Source: Eubacteriales bacterium (lineage in GTDB: Bacteria > Bacillota > Clostridia > Lachnospirales > Lachnospiraceae). From it: 34,670 nt of DNA. The position numbers were made by a program, and so were the translations under genes. Below are positions 17,787-25,108 of the stretch, in pieces. The stretch lies in the NCBI GenBank assembly GCA_030527715.1, contig JAUNAF010000020.1, positions 1-34,670 on the forward strand, in the 5' to 3' direction. The notes under the pieces were generated by a model. That model made no database searches and was not told the origin of the DNA. It saw only the letters and a program-made list of their open reading frames with translations. Each line of letters begins with the position of its first letter. The first letter of the stretch is position 1.

Positions 17787-17792
17787 AGTATA
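17787..17792 (-). promoter_or_regulatory. Extended -10 promoter of the LUD gene
   Basis: TATACT on the minus strand is preceded by TGT, giving an extended -10 element (TGnTATACT). No good -35 box lies 16-18 nt upstream. It sits about 90 nt before the LUD start codon. Confidence 0.55.
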
Positions 17793-17862
17793 ACACAGTT
17801 ACAGGTTAAGTGGTATACATATTTTTAATTCACCCCTCTCCCGAATCTTTTTCACTCTGCTG

Positions 17863-17891
17863 TTGACAAATACCCTCATGGGGTATATGAT
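17863..17891 (+). promoter_or_regulatory. Promoter with CsoR-like copper operator
   Basis: A perfect TTGACA (17863-17868) and TATGAT (17886-17891) are separated by 17 nt. The spacer and the edge of the -10 contain the dyad ATACCC-TCATG-GGGTAT (17870-17886). This GC-centred dyad, flanked by A/T, resembles the operators of the copper sensor CsoR in Firmicutes. A repressor bound here would block RNA polymerase. The first downstream gene encodes a heavy-metal-binding protein, which fits copper control. Confidence 0.75.
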
Positions 17892-17929
17892 TGGCATCAG
17901 AAATGTGCATCTGAAGCATTATCCACAAT

Positions 17930-18070
17930 TAACTATTCAGAGCTATCTCGAAAATGCTATCGCATTTCCTCGATGTGGCTTCTCGCCATATGATTTCGTG
18001 GAAGATTTTGCTCTCACAAGCGAGCTTGTCGATCAAAATTTTTCCGAAATCGCATGGCTCTGAATAGTTA
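17930..18070. repeat. Palindromic MITE-like element (long copy)
   Basis: The 141-bp element has perfect 14-bp terminal inverted repeats, TAACTATTCAGAGC and its complement (17930-17943 and 18057-18070). It ends in TA on both sides, as expected for elements with TA target sites. No credible gene lies within; the open frame crossing it starts in the promoter and matches nothing recognised. Both ends are shared with the 44-bp element at 6221-6264. It lies between the CsoR-like promoter and the metal-binding protein gene, so it is transcribed as part of that leader. Confidence 0.8.
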
Positions 18071-18100
18071 TCAAAATATAAAACAGAGAGGATGAACTTT

Positions 18101-18460
18101 ATGGGAACAGCTATTATTCTTCTGATCATGGCAGTGCTGGTATTTTTCGCAGTACGCAGCAGCAAAAAACATCTGACCGGACAGGGCGGATGCTGCGGTG
18201 GCGGTGGCGGAAGCCTTCCGGAGGAGAAAAAGAAACTTGAGCATTCTGTCATTGCAAAAAAGACACTCACGATCGAGGGAATGCACTGTGACAACTGCAA
18301 AAATGCGGTCATGAAACATCTGCAGCGCATCGATGGTGTCTCCTGCAGCGTAAACCTTCGTAAAAAACAGGCGGTCGTTGAAATGGACCGGGAAGTTTCC
18401 GATGAGGAGCTTACTGCAGCCGTGACCCGCGCAGGATATGAAGTCGTCTCCATCGCCTAG
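18101..18460 (+). CDS. Membrane-anchored heavy-metal-associated (HMA, CopZ-like) protein
   Basis: The 119-residue protein has one N-terminal membrane helix (residues 3-18). A basic and glycine-rich linker with Cys31-Cys32 (GGCCGGGGG) follows, then an HMA domain from about residue 54. The metal site is GMHCDNC (Cys63 and Cys66, CxxC). HMA domains bind Cu(I) or related soft metals and pass them to P-type ATPases. The N-terminal part looks like small FeoB-associated Cys-rich membrane proteins. I chose the ATG at 18101, 9 nt after AGAGAGG; an ATG at 18092 abuts that site. The CsoR-like promoter upstream supports copper. Confidence 0.85.
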   Translation: MGTAIILLIMAVLVFFAVRSSKKHLTGQGGCCGGGGGSLPEEKKKLEHSVIAKKTLTIEGMHCDNCKNAVMKHLQRIDGVSCSVNLRKKQAVVEMDREVSDEELTAAVTRAGYEVVSIA

Positions 18461-18506
18461 CCGCTGAAGAAGATCCATATCATTTCATTTTATTATATAC
18501 CATTCA

Positions 18507-18535
18507 TTGCATTTATTATGTTTGTGTGATATATT
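18507..18535 (+). promoter_or_regulatory. Possible promoter upstream of comEC
   Basis: TTGCAT (18507-18512), a 17-nt spacer and TATATT (18530-18535) lie in an AT-rich region after the metal-binding gene. Transcription would start directly before the strong hairpin at 18545-18589. In AT-rich sequence such matches can arise by chance. Confidence 0.4.
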
Positions 18536-18544
18536 TAATCATGT

Positions 18545-18589
18545 AGACCTGCTGCCTCGCAAGGAATACCTTCGAAGCAGCAGGTCTTT
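18545..18589 (+). terminator. Terminator between the HMA gene and comEC
   Basis: AGACCTGCTGC pairs with GCAGCAGGTCT, extended by an inner stem (CTCG/CGAA with one mismatch, and AAGG/CCTT), and TTTCTC follows. The T-run is short, but the stem is very stable. It most likely ends the transcript of the metal-binding gene. Confidence 0.7.
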
Positions 18590-18699
18590 CTCATTCACTT
18601 CCTGAACATATCGACTTTTTTATTCTACCGAAAGGAGGATGGCTTATCTCTAAACGTGTCCTTTGCCTTATCTGCTTTCCTGTTCTGCTCTGGTGCATC

Positions 18700-20892
18700 G
18701 TGATGGGGATTCTCCTGCGTTCCGGAAAACCCGTTCCCGGTCTGCCGGAAGGAAGCATAGTTCAGCTCTCGGGAACTGTCTATTATAAAGAAACCGTCAA
18801 TGAACGCACACGTCTTTACCTGAAACATCTGTCCGTCTCTGATTCTTCTGATCTCTCTGATTCTTCCAGATTGTCCGGCAGACTTCTCGCCTATCTAAGC
18901 GCTGCCTCAGATACTCCGGTCGGCAGCCGTGTACTTCTCTGCGGTACCTTCACCTATCCTGAACCAGCATCCAATCCGGGCGGCTTTGCGTCTGATACCT
19001 ACTACAACGCCAAAGGGATCCATGCCCTCCTGCGAAAAGCAGAGCTTCTTGCCTCAGACCGGCATGCCTCTTTTCCGGGGGAACGTCTCTATGAACTTCG
19101 CAGAAAGCTGACACAGACGATCACGCTCTGTCTTGACGCCGAGAGCGCCGGTCTTCTCTCGGCCCTGCTCACAGGGGACCGCAGTCTGCTGAGCAAAGAT
19201 ACAAAACTGCTCTTTCAGGACTGCGGCATCCTTCATCTGCTGGCGATCTCGGGTCTTCATATCTCCATTCTCGGCATGCAGCTCTTTACTTTTCTGAATC
19301 TTTTCAGTTTGAGTCACGTTATCTCTGCGCTGATCTCCTGCTCACTGATATTCCTGTACGGACTCATGATCGGAAGTCCGGTCTCCGCAATGCGTGCTAT
19401 TCTGATGTTCTGCATTACCATCGGAGCCCAGCTCTGCGGACGCACCTACGACGCTCCGACCTCACTGACACTCTCGTCCCTGCTCCTGCTCATGAAAAAT
19501 CCTGTTCAGATCACGCAGGCCGGTTTTCTCTATTCCTATGCCTCTGTCATTGGCATCTACTATGTCACCACTCAGTTTAAGCGTCACCGATGGCAGCCAT
19601 TATTCAGCAGCCTCTCCTCCTTTGCCATCACACTGCCGATCAGTGCCATGTTCTACTACCGTGTGCCAGTCTACGGAATCCTGCTGAATCTGCTGGTCCT
19701 GCCCATGATGCCCGTCGTGCTTCTGCTCGGAGCCGCGGGCGCCGTTCTCGGAAGTCCGCATCCTCTTTTCGGTCAGTTTCTGCTTGCGCCGCTCCACTAT
19801 GCCTTTCCGCTTCTTCTGAAACTCTGCAGAATGATACACAGACTGCCCGGAGCGGTCTTTGTTGTGGGAAAACCGTCCGGGATCCGCATATTCTTCTACT
19901 ATCTCTTTCTCGCACTGCTTCTGTATCTGCTGTTTTCTCCACGTTCCGCTTTTCATTCAGCCTCCTTATCCTCAGACACCAGACCACCCTTTCGACATCA
20001 GCTTTTAAAACTTTTCCTTCTGCTCATCGGATTTGTCTTCTGTCTCACCATTCTGTTTTTTCCACAGCAAAAAAAATGGACCGCCACCTTTCTGGATGTC
20101 GGTCAAGGTGACGGCTGCTGTATACAGACAGAAAATGGTCATGTCTGGATGTTTGACGGCGGAAGTACTCAGGAGAATCTGTCCAACAACTGCCTGCTTC
20201 CTTTTCTGTACTCTCAGCGGATCTCGACGGTGGATGTCTGGGTCGTATCGCACTTTGACGCCGACCATATCAGCGGTCTGACAGAAATTCTCTCCTCTTA
20301 TGAGAAAAATCTTCTCGGGGAAAATATTTCCGGTGTCAGTATCGGAAAGATCGTTATTCCAAAGATCGATACGGAAAAAGACAGTGCCGAACAGCTGAAG
20401 CAGCTTGCTGCAGACTGCGGGATTCCTGTGCTCTCTCTTGCAAGCGGCGATCTTCTTCACAGCGGTGACACTGTCATGAGGATACTTGCGCCATTTTCCG
20501 ATCGCACTTACACTGACAGCAATGAAGGATCTCTGACCACCGAGATCAGCTATCAGAATCGGTCCATCCTGATGACCGGAGATCTGGAAGGTGATGGGGA
20601 ACAATGGCTGATCTCTTCCGGTCTCCTCAAAGATGTGGATATCCTGAAGACAGCGCATCACGGTTCCAGAAATTCCACTCCGGAAGAATTCTTAAAACAG
20701 ATCACTCCAAAGATCGCCGTCATCTCCTGCGGAAAAGATAATCGCTATGGACATCCTCACAGGGAACTTCTGGAAAGACTCTTTTCCGCCGGCTGCCGTA
20801 TCCTACGGACGGACAAAAACGGTGCTGTCACCTTCACGGTCTCAAAAGACGGTACGGTCCGTCTGCAGACAGTCCTTTCTTCCGATCCGTAA
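18700..20892 (+). CDS. comEC: ComEC/Rec2 DNA-uptake channel protein
   Basis: The protein (730 residues from the GTG at 18700) has the ComEC layout. An N-terminal OB-like part comes first, then the Competence membrane domain with LLSALLTGDRSLLS and LLAISGLHISILG and many hydrophobic helices. The C-terminal metallo-beta-lactamase-like domain has LDVGQGDGC, FDGGST, VSHFDADHISGL and LKTAHHGSRNS. It would form the channel for transforming single-stranded DNA. The frame stays open and codes a plausible extra membrane helix (KRVLCLICFPVLLW) back to about 18646, just after AAAGGAGG at 18631, but no ATG, GTG or TTG starts it. The true start is therefore uncertain. Confidence 0.9.
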   Translation: MMGILLRSGKPVPGLPEGSIVQLSGTVYYKETVNERTRLYLKHLSVSDSSDLSDSSRLSGRLLAYLSAASDTPVGSRVLLCGTFTYPEPASNPGGFASDTYYNAKGIHALLRKAELLASDRHASFPGERLYELRRKLTQTITLCLDAESAGLLSALLTGDRSLLSKDTKLLFQDCGILHLLAISGLHISILGMQLFTFLNLFSLSHVISALISCSLIFLYGLMIGSPVSAMRAILMFCITIGAQLCGRTYDAPTSLTLSSLLLLMKNPVQITQAGFLYSYASVIGIYYVTTQFKRHRWQPLFSSLSSFAITLPISAMFYYRVPVYGILLNLLVLPMMPVVLLLGAAGAVLGSPHPLFGQFLLAPLHYAFPLLLKLCRMIHRLPGAVFVVGKPSGIRIFFYYLFLALLLYLLFSPRSAFHSASLSSDTRPPFRHQLLKLFLLLIGFVFCLTILFFPQQKKWTATFLDVGQGDGCCIQTENGHVWMFDGGSTQENLSNNCLLPFLYSQRISTVDVWVVSHFDADHISGLTEILSSYEKNLLGENISGVSIGKIVIPKIDTEKDSAEQLKQLAADCGIPVLSLASGDLLHSGDTVMRILAPFSDRTYTDSNEGSLTTEISYQNRSILMTGDLEGDGEQWLISSGLLKDVDILKTAHHGSRNSTPEEFLKQITPKIAVISCGKDNRYGHPHRELLERLFSAGCRILRTDKNGAVTFTVSKDGTVRLQTVLSSDP

Positions 20893-20910
20893 CCGGTCAA
20901 TCGGATACTC

Positions 20911-20935
20911 GCAATCCCGGGATTGATTTTTCTCT
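20911..20935 (+). terminator. Weak terminator after comEC
   Basis: The 14-bp palindrome CAATCCCGGGATTG is followed by ATTTTT. The stem is effectively 5 bp with a 4-nt loop, so it is weak. It lies about 20 nt after the comEC stop codon. Confidence 0.4.
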
Positions 20936-20985
20936 CTTCCTGTGCGATGATAAGTGCATTATTCGCAGAAAAGGAAGACATCATT

Positions 20986-21912
20986 ATGAACAAGAAATCG
21001 CATCTTTTCGGTCACCTGCTCGCCATCTTCACTGCACTTGTCTGGGGAACCACCTTTGTCTCGTCCAAGGTTCTTCTGAAGAGCTGCAGTCCGGTGGAGC
21101 TGCTGCTGAACCGTTTTCTTCTCGGTTACCTCGCCCTCTGGATCATGAAGCCGAAAGTGCTGAAACTCACTGACAGAAAACAGGAACTGACCTTTGCACT
21201 TGCAGGTTTTTCCGGCATCACACTCTACTATTTGTTTGAGAATCTTTCTCTCACCTATACCCAGGCAGCCAATGTGAGCGTCATCGTTTCCACAGCGCCG
21301 CTGTTTGTCAGCATCCTCGCTTTTTTCTTTCTCGGAGAAAAACTGACCCGACCGTTTCTTTTCGGTTTCGTCTTTGCGATTCTCGGAATCATTCTCCTGA
21401 GCTTCGGCGGAGGAAGTGAGGTGGAAATGAATCTGACAGGAGATACTCTCTGCCTTGCCGCTGCATTTCTGTGGGGTGTCTACTCTATTGCCATTAAAAA
21501 GATCTCCTGTCACGGTTATCCTGTGATACTCACTACCAGACGGATCTTCTTCTACGGAATCCTCTTCATGATTCCGCTGGCTGCCTTCACAGGTTATCAG
21601 CCCCGTCCTGAGATGCTGACCGATCCGGTCAACCTGCTCAATCTTCTGTTTCTCGGCATCATTGCCTGCTCCATCTGTTTTGTCTGCTGGAATCAGGCGG
21701 TAGAGATCCTCGGTGCAGTCAAGACCAGCGCCTATATTTATGCGATTCCGGTGATCACACTGGCAGCCTCTATTCTGATTCTTCATGAAAAAGTGACGCC
21801 AATGATGGCGGTCGGCACAGGTCTCACGATCCTGGGACTGATCGTATCTGAGCAGAAGACTTCGGAACCGAAAACGGCAGCACGATCCTCACAGGAACTG
21901 ACCACTTCTTAA
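20986..21912 (+). CDS. EamA-family (DMT superfamily) transporter
   Basis: The 308-residue protein has ten predicted membrane helices in two EamA repeats. The first begins LAIFTALVWGTTFVSSKVLL and the second LCLAAAFLWGVYSIAIKKIS. These are typical drug/metabolite exporters of amino acids or other metabolites; the substrate is not readable. I chose the ATG at 20986, with AAGGAAG 8 nt upstream, over an earlier ATG in the comEC trailer. The gene ends inside the first bases of a 45-bp palindrome. Confidence 0.88.
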   Translation: MNKKSHLFGHLLAIFTALVWGTTFVSSKVLLKSCSPVELLLNRFLLGYLALWIMKPKVLKLTDRKQELTFALAGFSGITLYYLFENLSLTYTQAANVSVIVSTAPLFVSILAFFFLGEKLTRPFLFGFVFAILGIILLSFGGGSEVEMNLTGDTLCLAAAFLWGVYSIAIKKISCHGYPVILTTRRIFFYGILFMIPLAAFTGYQPRPEMLTDPVNLLNLLFLGIIACSICFVCWNQAVEILGAVKTSAYIYAIPVITLAASILILHEKVTPMMAVGTGLTILGLIVSEQKTSEPKTAARSSQELTTS

Positions 21913-21953
21913 CACTATGAGAAACACGCTTTGCGAGTTTCTCATAATGTTAA
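21909..21953. repeat. 45-bp palindrome at the 3' end of the EamA gene
   Basis: The arms TTAACACTATGAGAAAC and GTTTCTCATAATGTTAA match at all but one position. They enclose a smaller CGC-TTT-GCG hairpin. The stop codon of the EamA gene lies in the left arm. It may act as a terminator or be a repeat-family palindrome; only one copy is seen in the window. Confidence 0.6.
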
Positions 21954-22007
21954 AAGGAGCCGTTGCTCCATAGATGAACCTTCATCTATTTTGCAACAGG
22001 CTCCTTT
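21953..22007. terminator. Bidirectional terminator between convergent genes
   Basis: AAAGGAGCC plus GTTGC pair with GCAAC plus GGCTCCTTT, and an inner stem TAGATGAA/TTCATCTA closes the loop. T-rich sequence follows on both strands. It lies between the plus-strand EamA gene and the minus-strand secreted protein gene. Confidence 0.75.
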
Positions 22008-22030
22008 CTTTTACTCTGATTTACCTGTTC

Positions 22031-23995
22031 TTACTTTCCGCGTACCGTCTTTACTTTCTGAACAGCACTGAATTTCTGATATTTGCGTTTTGCTTTCGCT
22101 TTCTTCTGTGTAAAAGCCCTTACCTTTACGTAGTAGGTCTTTCCCGGACGCAGCTTTTTGATAATGGTTGAGGTCTTCTTGATGCGGATCACTCTGTGAT
22201 TTTTCGTAAACTTTTTGTTTTCCGCAATATGGATCTCATATCCGGTCGCTTTCGGAACCTTCTGGAAACGGATCCGGAAGGATTTCTTTTTGATCTTTCC
22301 GATCTTCACAGAATCAGAAAAACTGATATCCTTCTTCTGAGGATCTGCCGTGATCGTTGTAGGATCAGACTGCTTCGGATCTGTATTTCCTGTATTTGAT
22401 GCAGAACCGTTGGTATCTGTACCGGATTTTCCAGGCTGTGTCGGCTTCGTTGCATCTGCTTTTCCGCCATTCTGGGCAGAACCGCTGCCGGTGTTACCTG
22501 CATTGGATTTGCCTGGATCTGCAGGTTTCGTTGTATCTGTCTTTCCTGCATTCTGGGCAGAGCCGCTGCCGGTGTTACCTGCATTGGATTTGACTGGATC
22601 TGCCGGCTTCGTTGTATCTGTCTTTCCGCCGTTCTGTGCGGAGCCGCTGCCTGCGGATGTTCCGCCTCCGGTTTTGCTATCGTCTCCCTTGTCGGAACCT
22701 GAGCCGATACCCGGAAGGTCAGGAAGCTTGATATGCGGAGTCATTCCGCCTCCAACAGCCGCGCCGGAATTGTCCGCAGTAGAAGTATAGACAGCCTCTG
22801 CCTTGATAGCTCTTGCCGGCATGGTATATGCAATCTTCTTCATATCAGACATGAGCGCGATCACCGCACCCGTGTTTGCATCACGGATATCCCACTTGTC
22901 AAACTTCATACCTGACACAGGTTCGTCTGCGATCAGATAGAAAATATCTCCCGCATTAGCCTTTGTGACTGTCATGTCAGTCTCTGTGTCTATTGCGGTA
23001 CCGTTTATGACACTGACTGCATAGGTCTGCTCCAGCTTGACAACATTGCTGTAGATCGGACCATTCTTGTGGCCATACGCATCAAATATGACACGCAGAT
23101 AGTTTCCTGCATATTTCTCCGGAACAACGAAGGAAGCACCTCCGCTGCTCTCTTCTATATCTTTCCAGCTGAGCTGATCCGTAGAATACTGCCATCTGTA
23201 CACAGCATCCGAATCTGAACAGCTCGACGGAAGTGATCTGGAAAATGTGCATTTGAATTTATCTCCTGCACGTGATTTTCCATCCAGTGCTGCTGTTGAC
23301 AGACTCATCTCAAGATCCATCGGGAGCTCTGCCGGCACGATATTGTAGGTCTTGACGACTGATCCATTGTATAAATTTCTTCCGTATACGGTGAGTTTCG
23401 CTGTACCGACCTTGGTTGCCTCTTCATATGTCACAGAATAATCCTTGGATTCTGTAAGTCTTCTTCCACTGTGATATACCGTAACACCCGGCTTCGCGGT
23501 TTTACCGCCATTGTACGGAACGTTTGCCAGAGTCAGAGTAATATCACTGTCTGTAAGAGTTGTTCTGTAAAGATACGGGAACTGATAGGTCAGAACATAG
23601 GTCTTCGTGCCGTTTTTCGTCATCTTAGCTTCATTGCCGTTGATGTAGCCGTAAGAAGTATTCGACAGCATGTAATCATCTTTTATGGTTATCTCTACAT
23701 TGCAGTTATAAATGTAAAACGGCTGAAATACGAAATCTCCCACATTTACCGCTGTAATACCGATCTTGTCAGTCGTCCAGCTTCCGATCTCGGCAGAGTA
23801 GACGGTCGGTGCATCGGATTTCGCCGTAAATGTCGGCGGTGCTCCTGCCTCCGGCGGAGTCACCTTCACTCTCACATCGCTTGCAAAAATCTTTTTGGCC
23901 GCCGCTGCCTTCAATGGCATGATGGCCGAAGACAAAAACAGCATGAAAATGATGCAGACCGCATATTTTCTAAAATGATAGCCGGCTGATTTCAT
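22031..23995 (-). CDS. Secreted repeat protein with C-terminal fibronectin type III-like domain
   Basis: The 654-residue protein starts with a signal peptide (basic FRKYA, hydrophobic core, AAAA cleavage region near residue 33). A beta-rich part of about 400 residues follows, with Ig-like or MBG-like segments (VTVYHSGRRLTESKDYSVTY, NGSVVKTYNIVPAEL). A low-complexity Gly/Ser/Thr/Asn linker comes next, with three 27-residue repeats (GSGSAQNGGKTDTTKPADP type, residues about 449-529). It ends in a basic FN3-like domain with KKSFRIRFQKVPKATGYEI and GKTYYVKVRAFT. No LPXTG anchor is present. The ATG at 23995 follows AGGAGGGTGATC; the longer frame lacks a ribosome binding site. It is probably cell-surface or secreted; its function is unknown. 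Confidence 0.8.
   Translation of the reverse strand: MKSAGYHFRKYAVCIIFMLFLSSAIMPLKAAAAKKIFASDVRVKVTPPEAGAPPTFTAKSDAPTVYSAEIGSWTTDKIGITAVNVGDFVFQPFYIYNCNVEITIKDDYMLSNTSYGYINGNEAKMTKNGTKTYVLTYQFPYLYRTTLTDSDITLTLANVPYNGGKTAKPGVTVYHSGRRLTESKDYSVTYEEATKVGTAKLTVYGRNLYNGSVVKTYNIVPAELPMDLEMSLSTAALDGKSRAGDKFKCTFSRSLPSSCSDSDAVYRWQYSTDQLSWKDIEESSGGASFVVPEKYAGNYLRVIFDAYGHKNGPIYSNVVKLEQTYAVSVINGTAIDTETDMTVTKANAGDIFYLIADEPVSGMKFDKWDIRDANTGAVIALMSDMKKIAYTMPARAIKAEAVYTSTADNSGAAVGGGMTPHIKLPDLPGIGSGSDKGDDSKTGGGTSAGSGSAQNGGKTDTTKPADPVKSNAGNTGSGSAQNAGKTDTTKPADPGKSNAGNTGSGSAQNGGKADATKPTQPGKSGTDTNGSASNTGNTDPKQSDPTTITADPQKKDISFSDSVKIGKIKKKSFRIRFQKVPKATGYEIHIAENKKFTKNHRVIRIKKTSTIIKKLRPGKTYYVKVRAFTQKKAKAKRKYQKFSAVQKVKTVRGK
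22409..22651 (-). repeat. Three tandem 81-bp repeats inside the secreted protein gene
   Basis: Units lie at 22571-22651, 22490-22570 and 22409-22489. The first two are nearly identical in DNA; the third is diverged. Each encodes 27 residues of a Gly/Ser/Asn/Thr/Pro-rich linker. Such near-identical units can change number by recombination or slippage. Confidence 0.85.
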
Positions 23996-24094
23996 CTGAT
24001 CACCCTCCTCTGTATAAAAAATTTTGGACATTCTATATTCATAATATTAACATATCTGAAACAGAACTTCCCCATACAAAAGGATAGGTTTTTG

Positions 24095-25066
24095 TTACAG
24101 TCCTACAGAAGGCTCACCGAAGTTTCCTTCCTCCTGTATCTCTTCAATTACGTCTGCATTTCTGTGGAACGGTCCTGCAAGACTCAGACTCTCTCCAAAT
24201 ACGGCATTGGAGGAGCCGTCGACCTGAAACTGTACCCAGTCCACCCCGAGGACATCACAGAGGCAGTTGACGATCGCGTAGATCGTCGCCTCCGGTGTCA
24301 CATCATCCAGCTTCATAGCTAAAAAGTTTTCATCAAAATTGACCACACAGCTCTTATTATCCACCGTAATTCCGAGCAGCTTGACCTCCTCGGAGAGCAC
24401 CGGGCGAAGCTGCTGGGATGACGGTCCCTTCTGCAGCTGCTCCATCACAGCTTTTTCCAGTGTGGTATTCGCAGAATAGTGGATATTTCTGTTTTCCTGT
24501 ACGATCTTATCGCCCTTCTCATTGGCAAAGTAAAGTGTGAGCGATGCATAGCGGTAGGAATTCTGTCCGATCGGGTTCTTTACGAACATCGAAGCAACCA
24601 TCGCTCCGACCGGCTCTCCGTCACTGTCACGAAGCACATCCTTTCCAATATGGATCACCACAGTCCGGATCTCAGCTGCCTGTGTCACCATGAGCACAAC
24701 TCCGGAGCGGAACAGGATCTCCTGTGCCGTATCCATCTTCTTATAGGCATCATTGAAGGTGATCGTCAGCTGTCCCTCGTTCAAAGTCAGCTCCTCGACC
24801 GTCAGTCCTTCCGGAAACAGTGAAAAATGCTCTGTCTCCTTTGCCGGATGCTGCATGCGCTCCAGCATCTCTCTGGCCAGTTCCAGTGTGTCCTCTGCAT
24901 CAGATGTCATCGTCTCCGTCAGAAGATCCACATGACTTTCGTCCGTATAATAGATCTGATATCCCTCTCCTACCCGGATCGGTCCTGAGCACGCTGTCAA
25001 AAGGCAGCCGCACAGCAGGAACACTGCGATTCCGAACAGTAATCTTAATTTCTTCTTCTCTCTCAT
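24095..25066 (-). CDS. GerMN-domain lipoprotein
   Basis: The 323-residue protein has a lipoprotein signal (LLTAC, acylated Cys26). Two GerMN-type domains follow, seen as LTLNEGQLTITFNDAYKKM and the second segment with LEKAVMEQLQKGP, LLGITVDNKSCVVNFDENFL and TIYAIVNCLCDV. GerM proteins act at the cell envelope in spore-forming Firmicutes, but the domain is broader. It lies downstream of the two-component genes, so it may be an accessory envelope sensor or a target. The ATG has only a weak ribosome binding site; an in-frame stop just upstream excludes a longer form. Confidence 0.87.
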   Translation of the reverse strand: MREKKKLRLLFGIAVFLLCGCLLTACSGPIRVGEGYQIYYTDESHVDLLTETMTSDAEDTLELAREMLERMQHPAKETEHFSLFPEGLTVEELTLNEGQLTITFNDAYKKMDTAQEILFRSGVVLMVTQAAEIRTVVIHIGKDVLRDSDGEPVGAMVASMFVKNPIGQNSYRYASLTLYFANEKGDKIVQENRNIHYSANTTLEKAVMEQLQKGPSSQQLRPVLSEEVKLLGITVDNKSCVVNFDENFLAMKLDDVTPEATIYAIVNCLCDVLGVDWVQFQVDGSSNAVFGESLSLAGPFHRNADVIEEIQEEGNFGEPSVGL

Positions 25067-25108
25067 TGTTCTAAGTCAGCACTTTCCCATCTTTCCGTTT
25101 ATTGAACC

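Noticed and set aside
17863-18063. Small plus-strand frame across the copper promoter and palindromic element
   Set aside because: It starts inside the promoter, has no ribosome binding site and lies in a non-coding repeat.
20959-21786. 275-codon minus-strand frame opposite the EamA gene
   Set aside because: It is a highly charged shadow of a membrane protein gene with clear family motifs on the plus strand.
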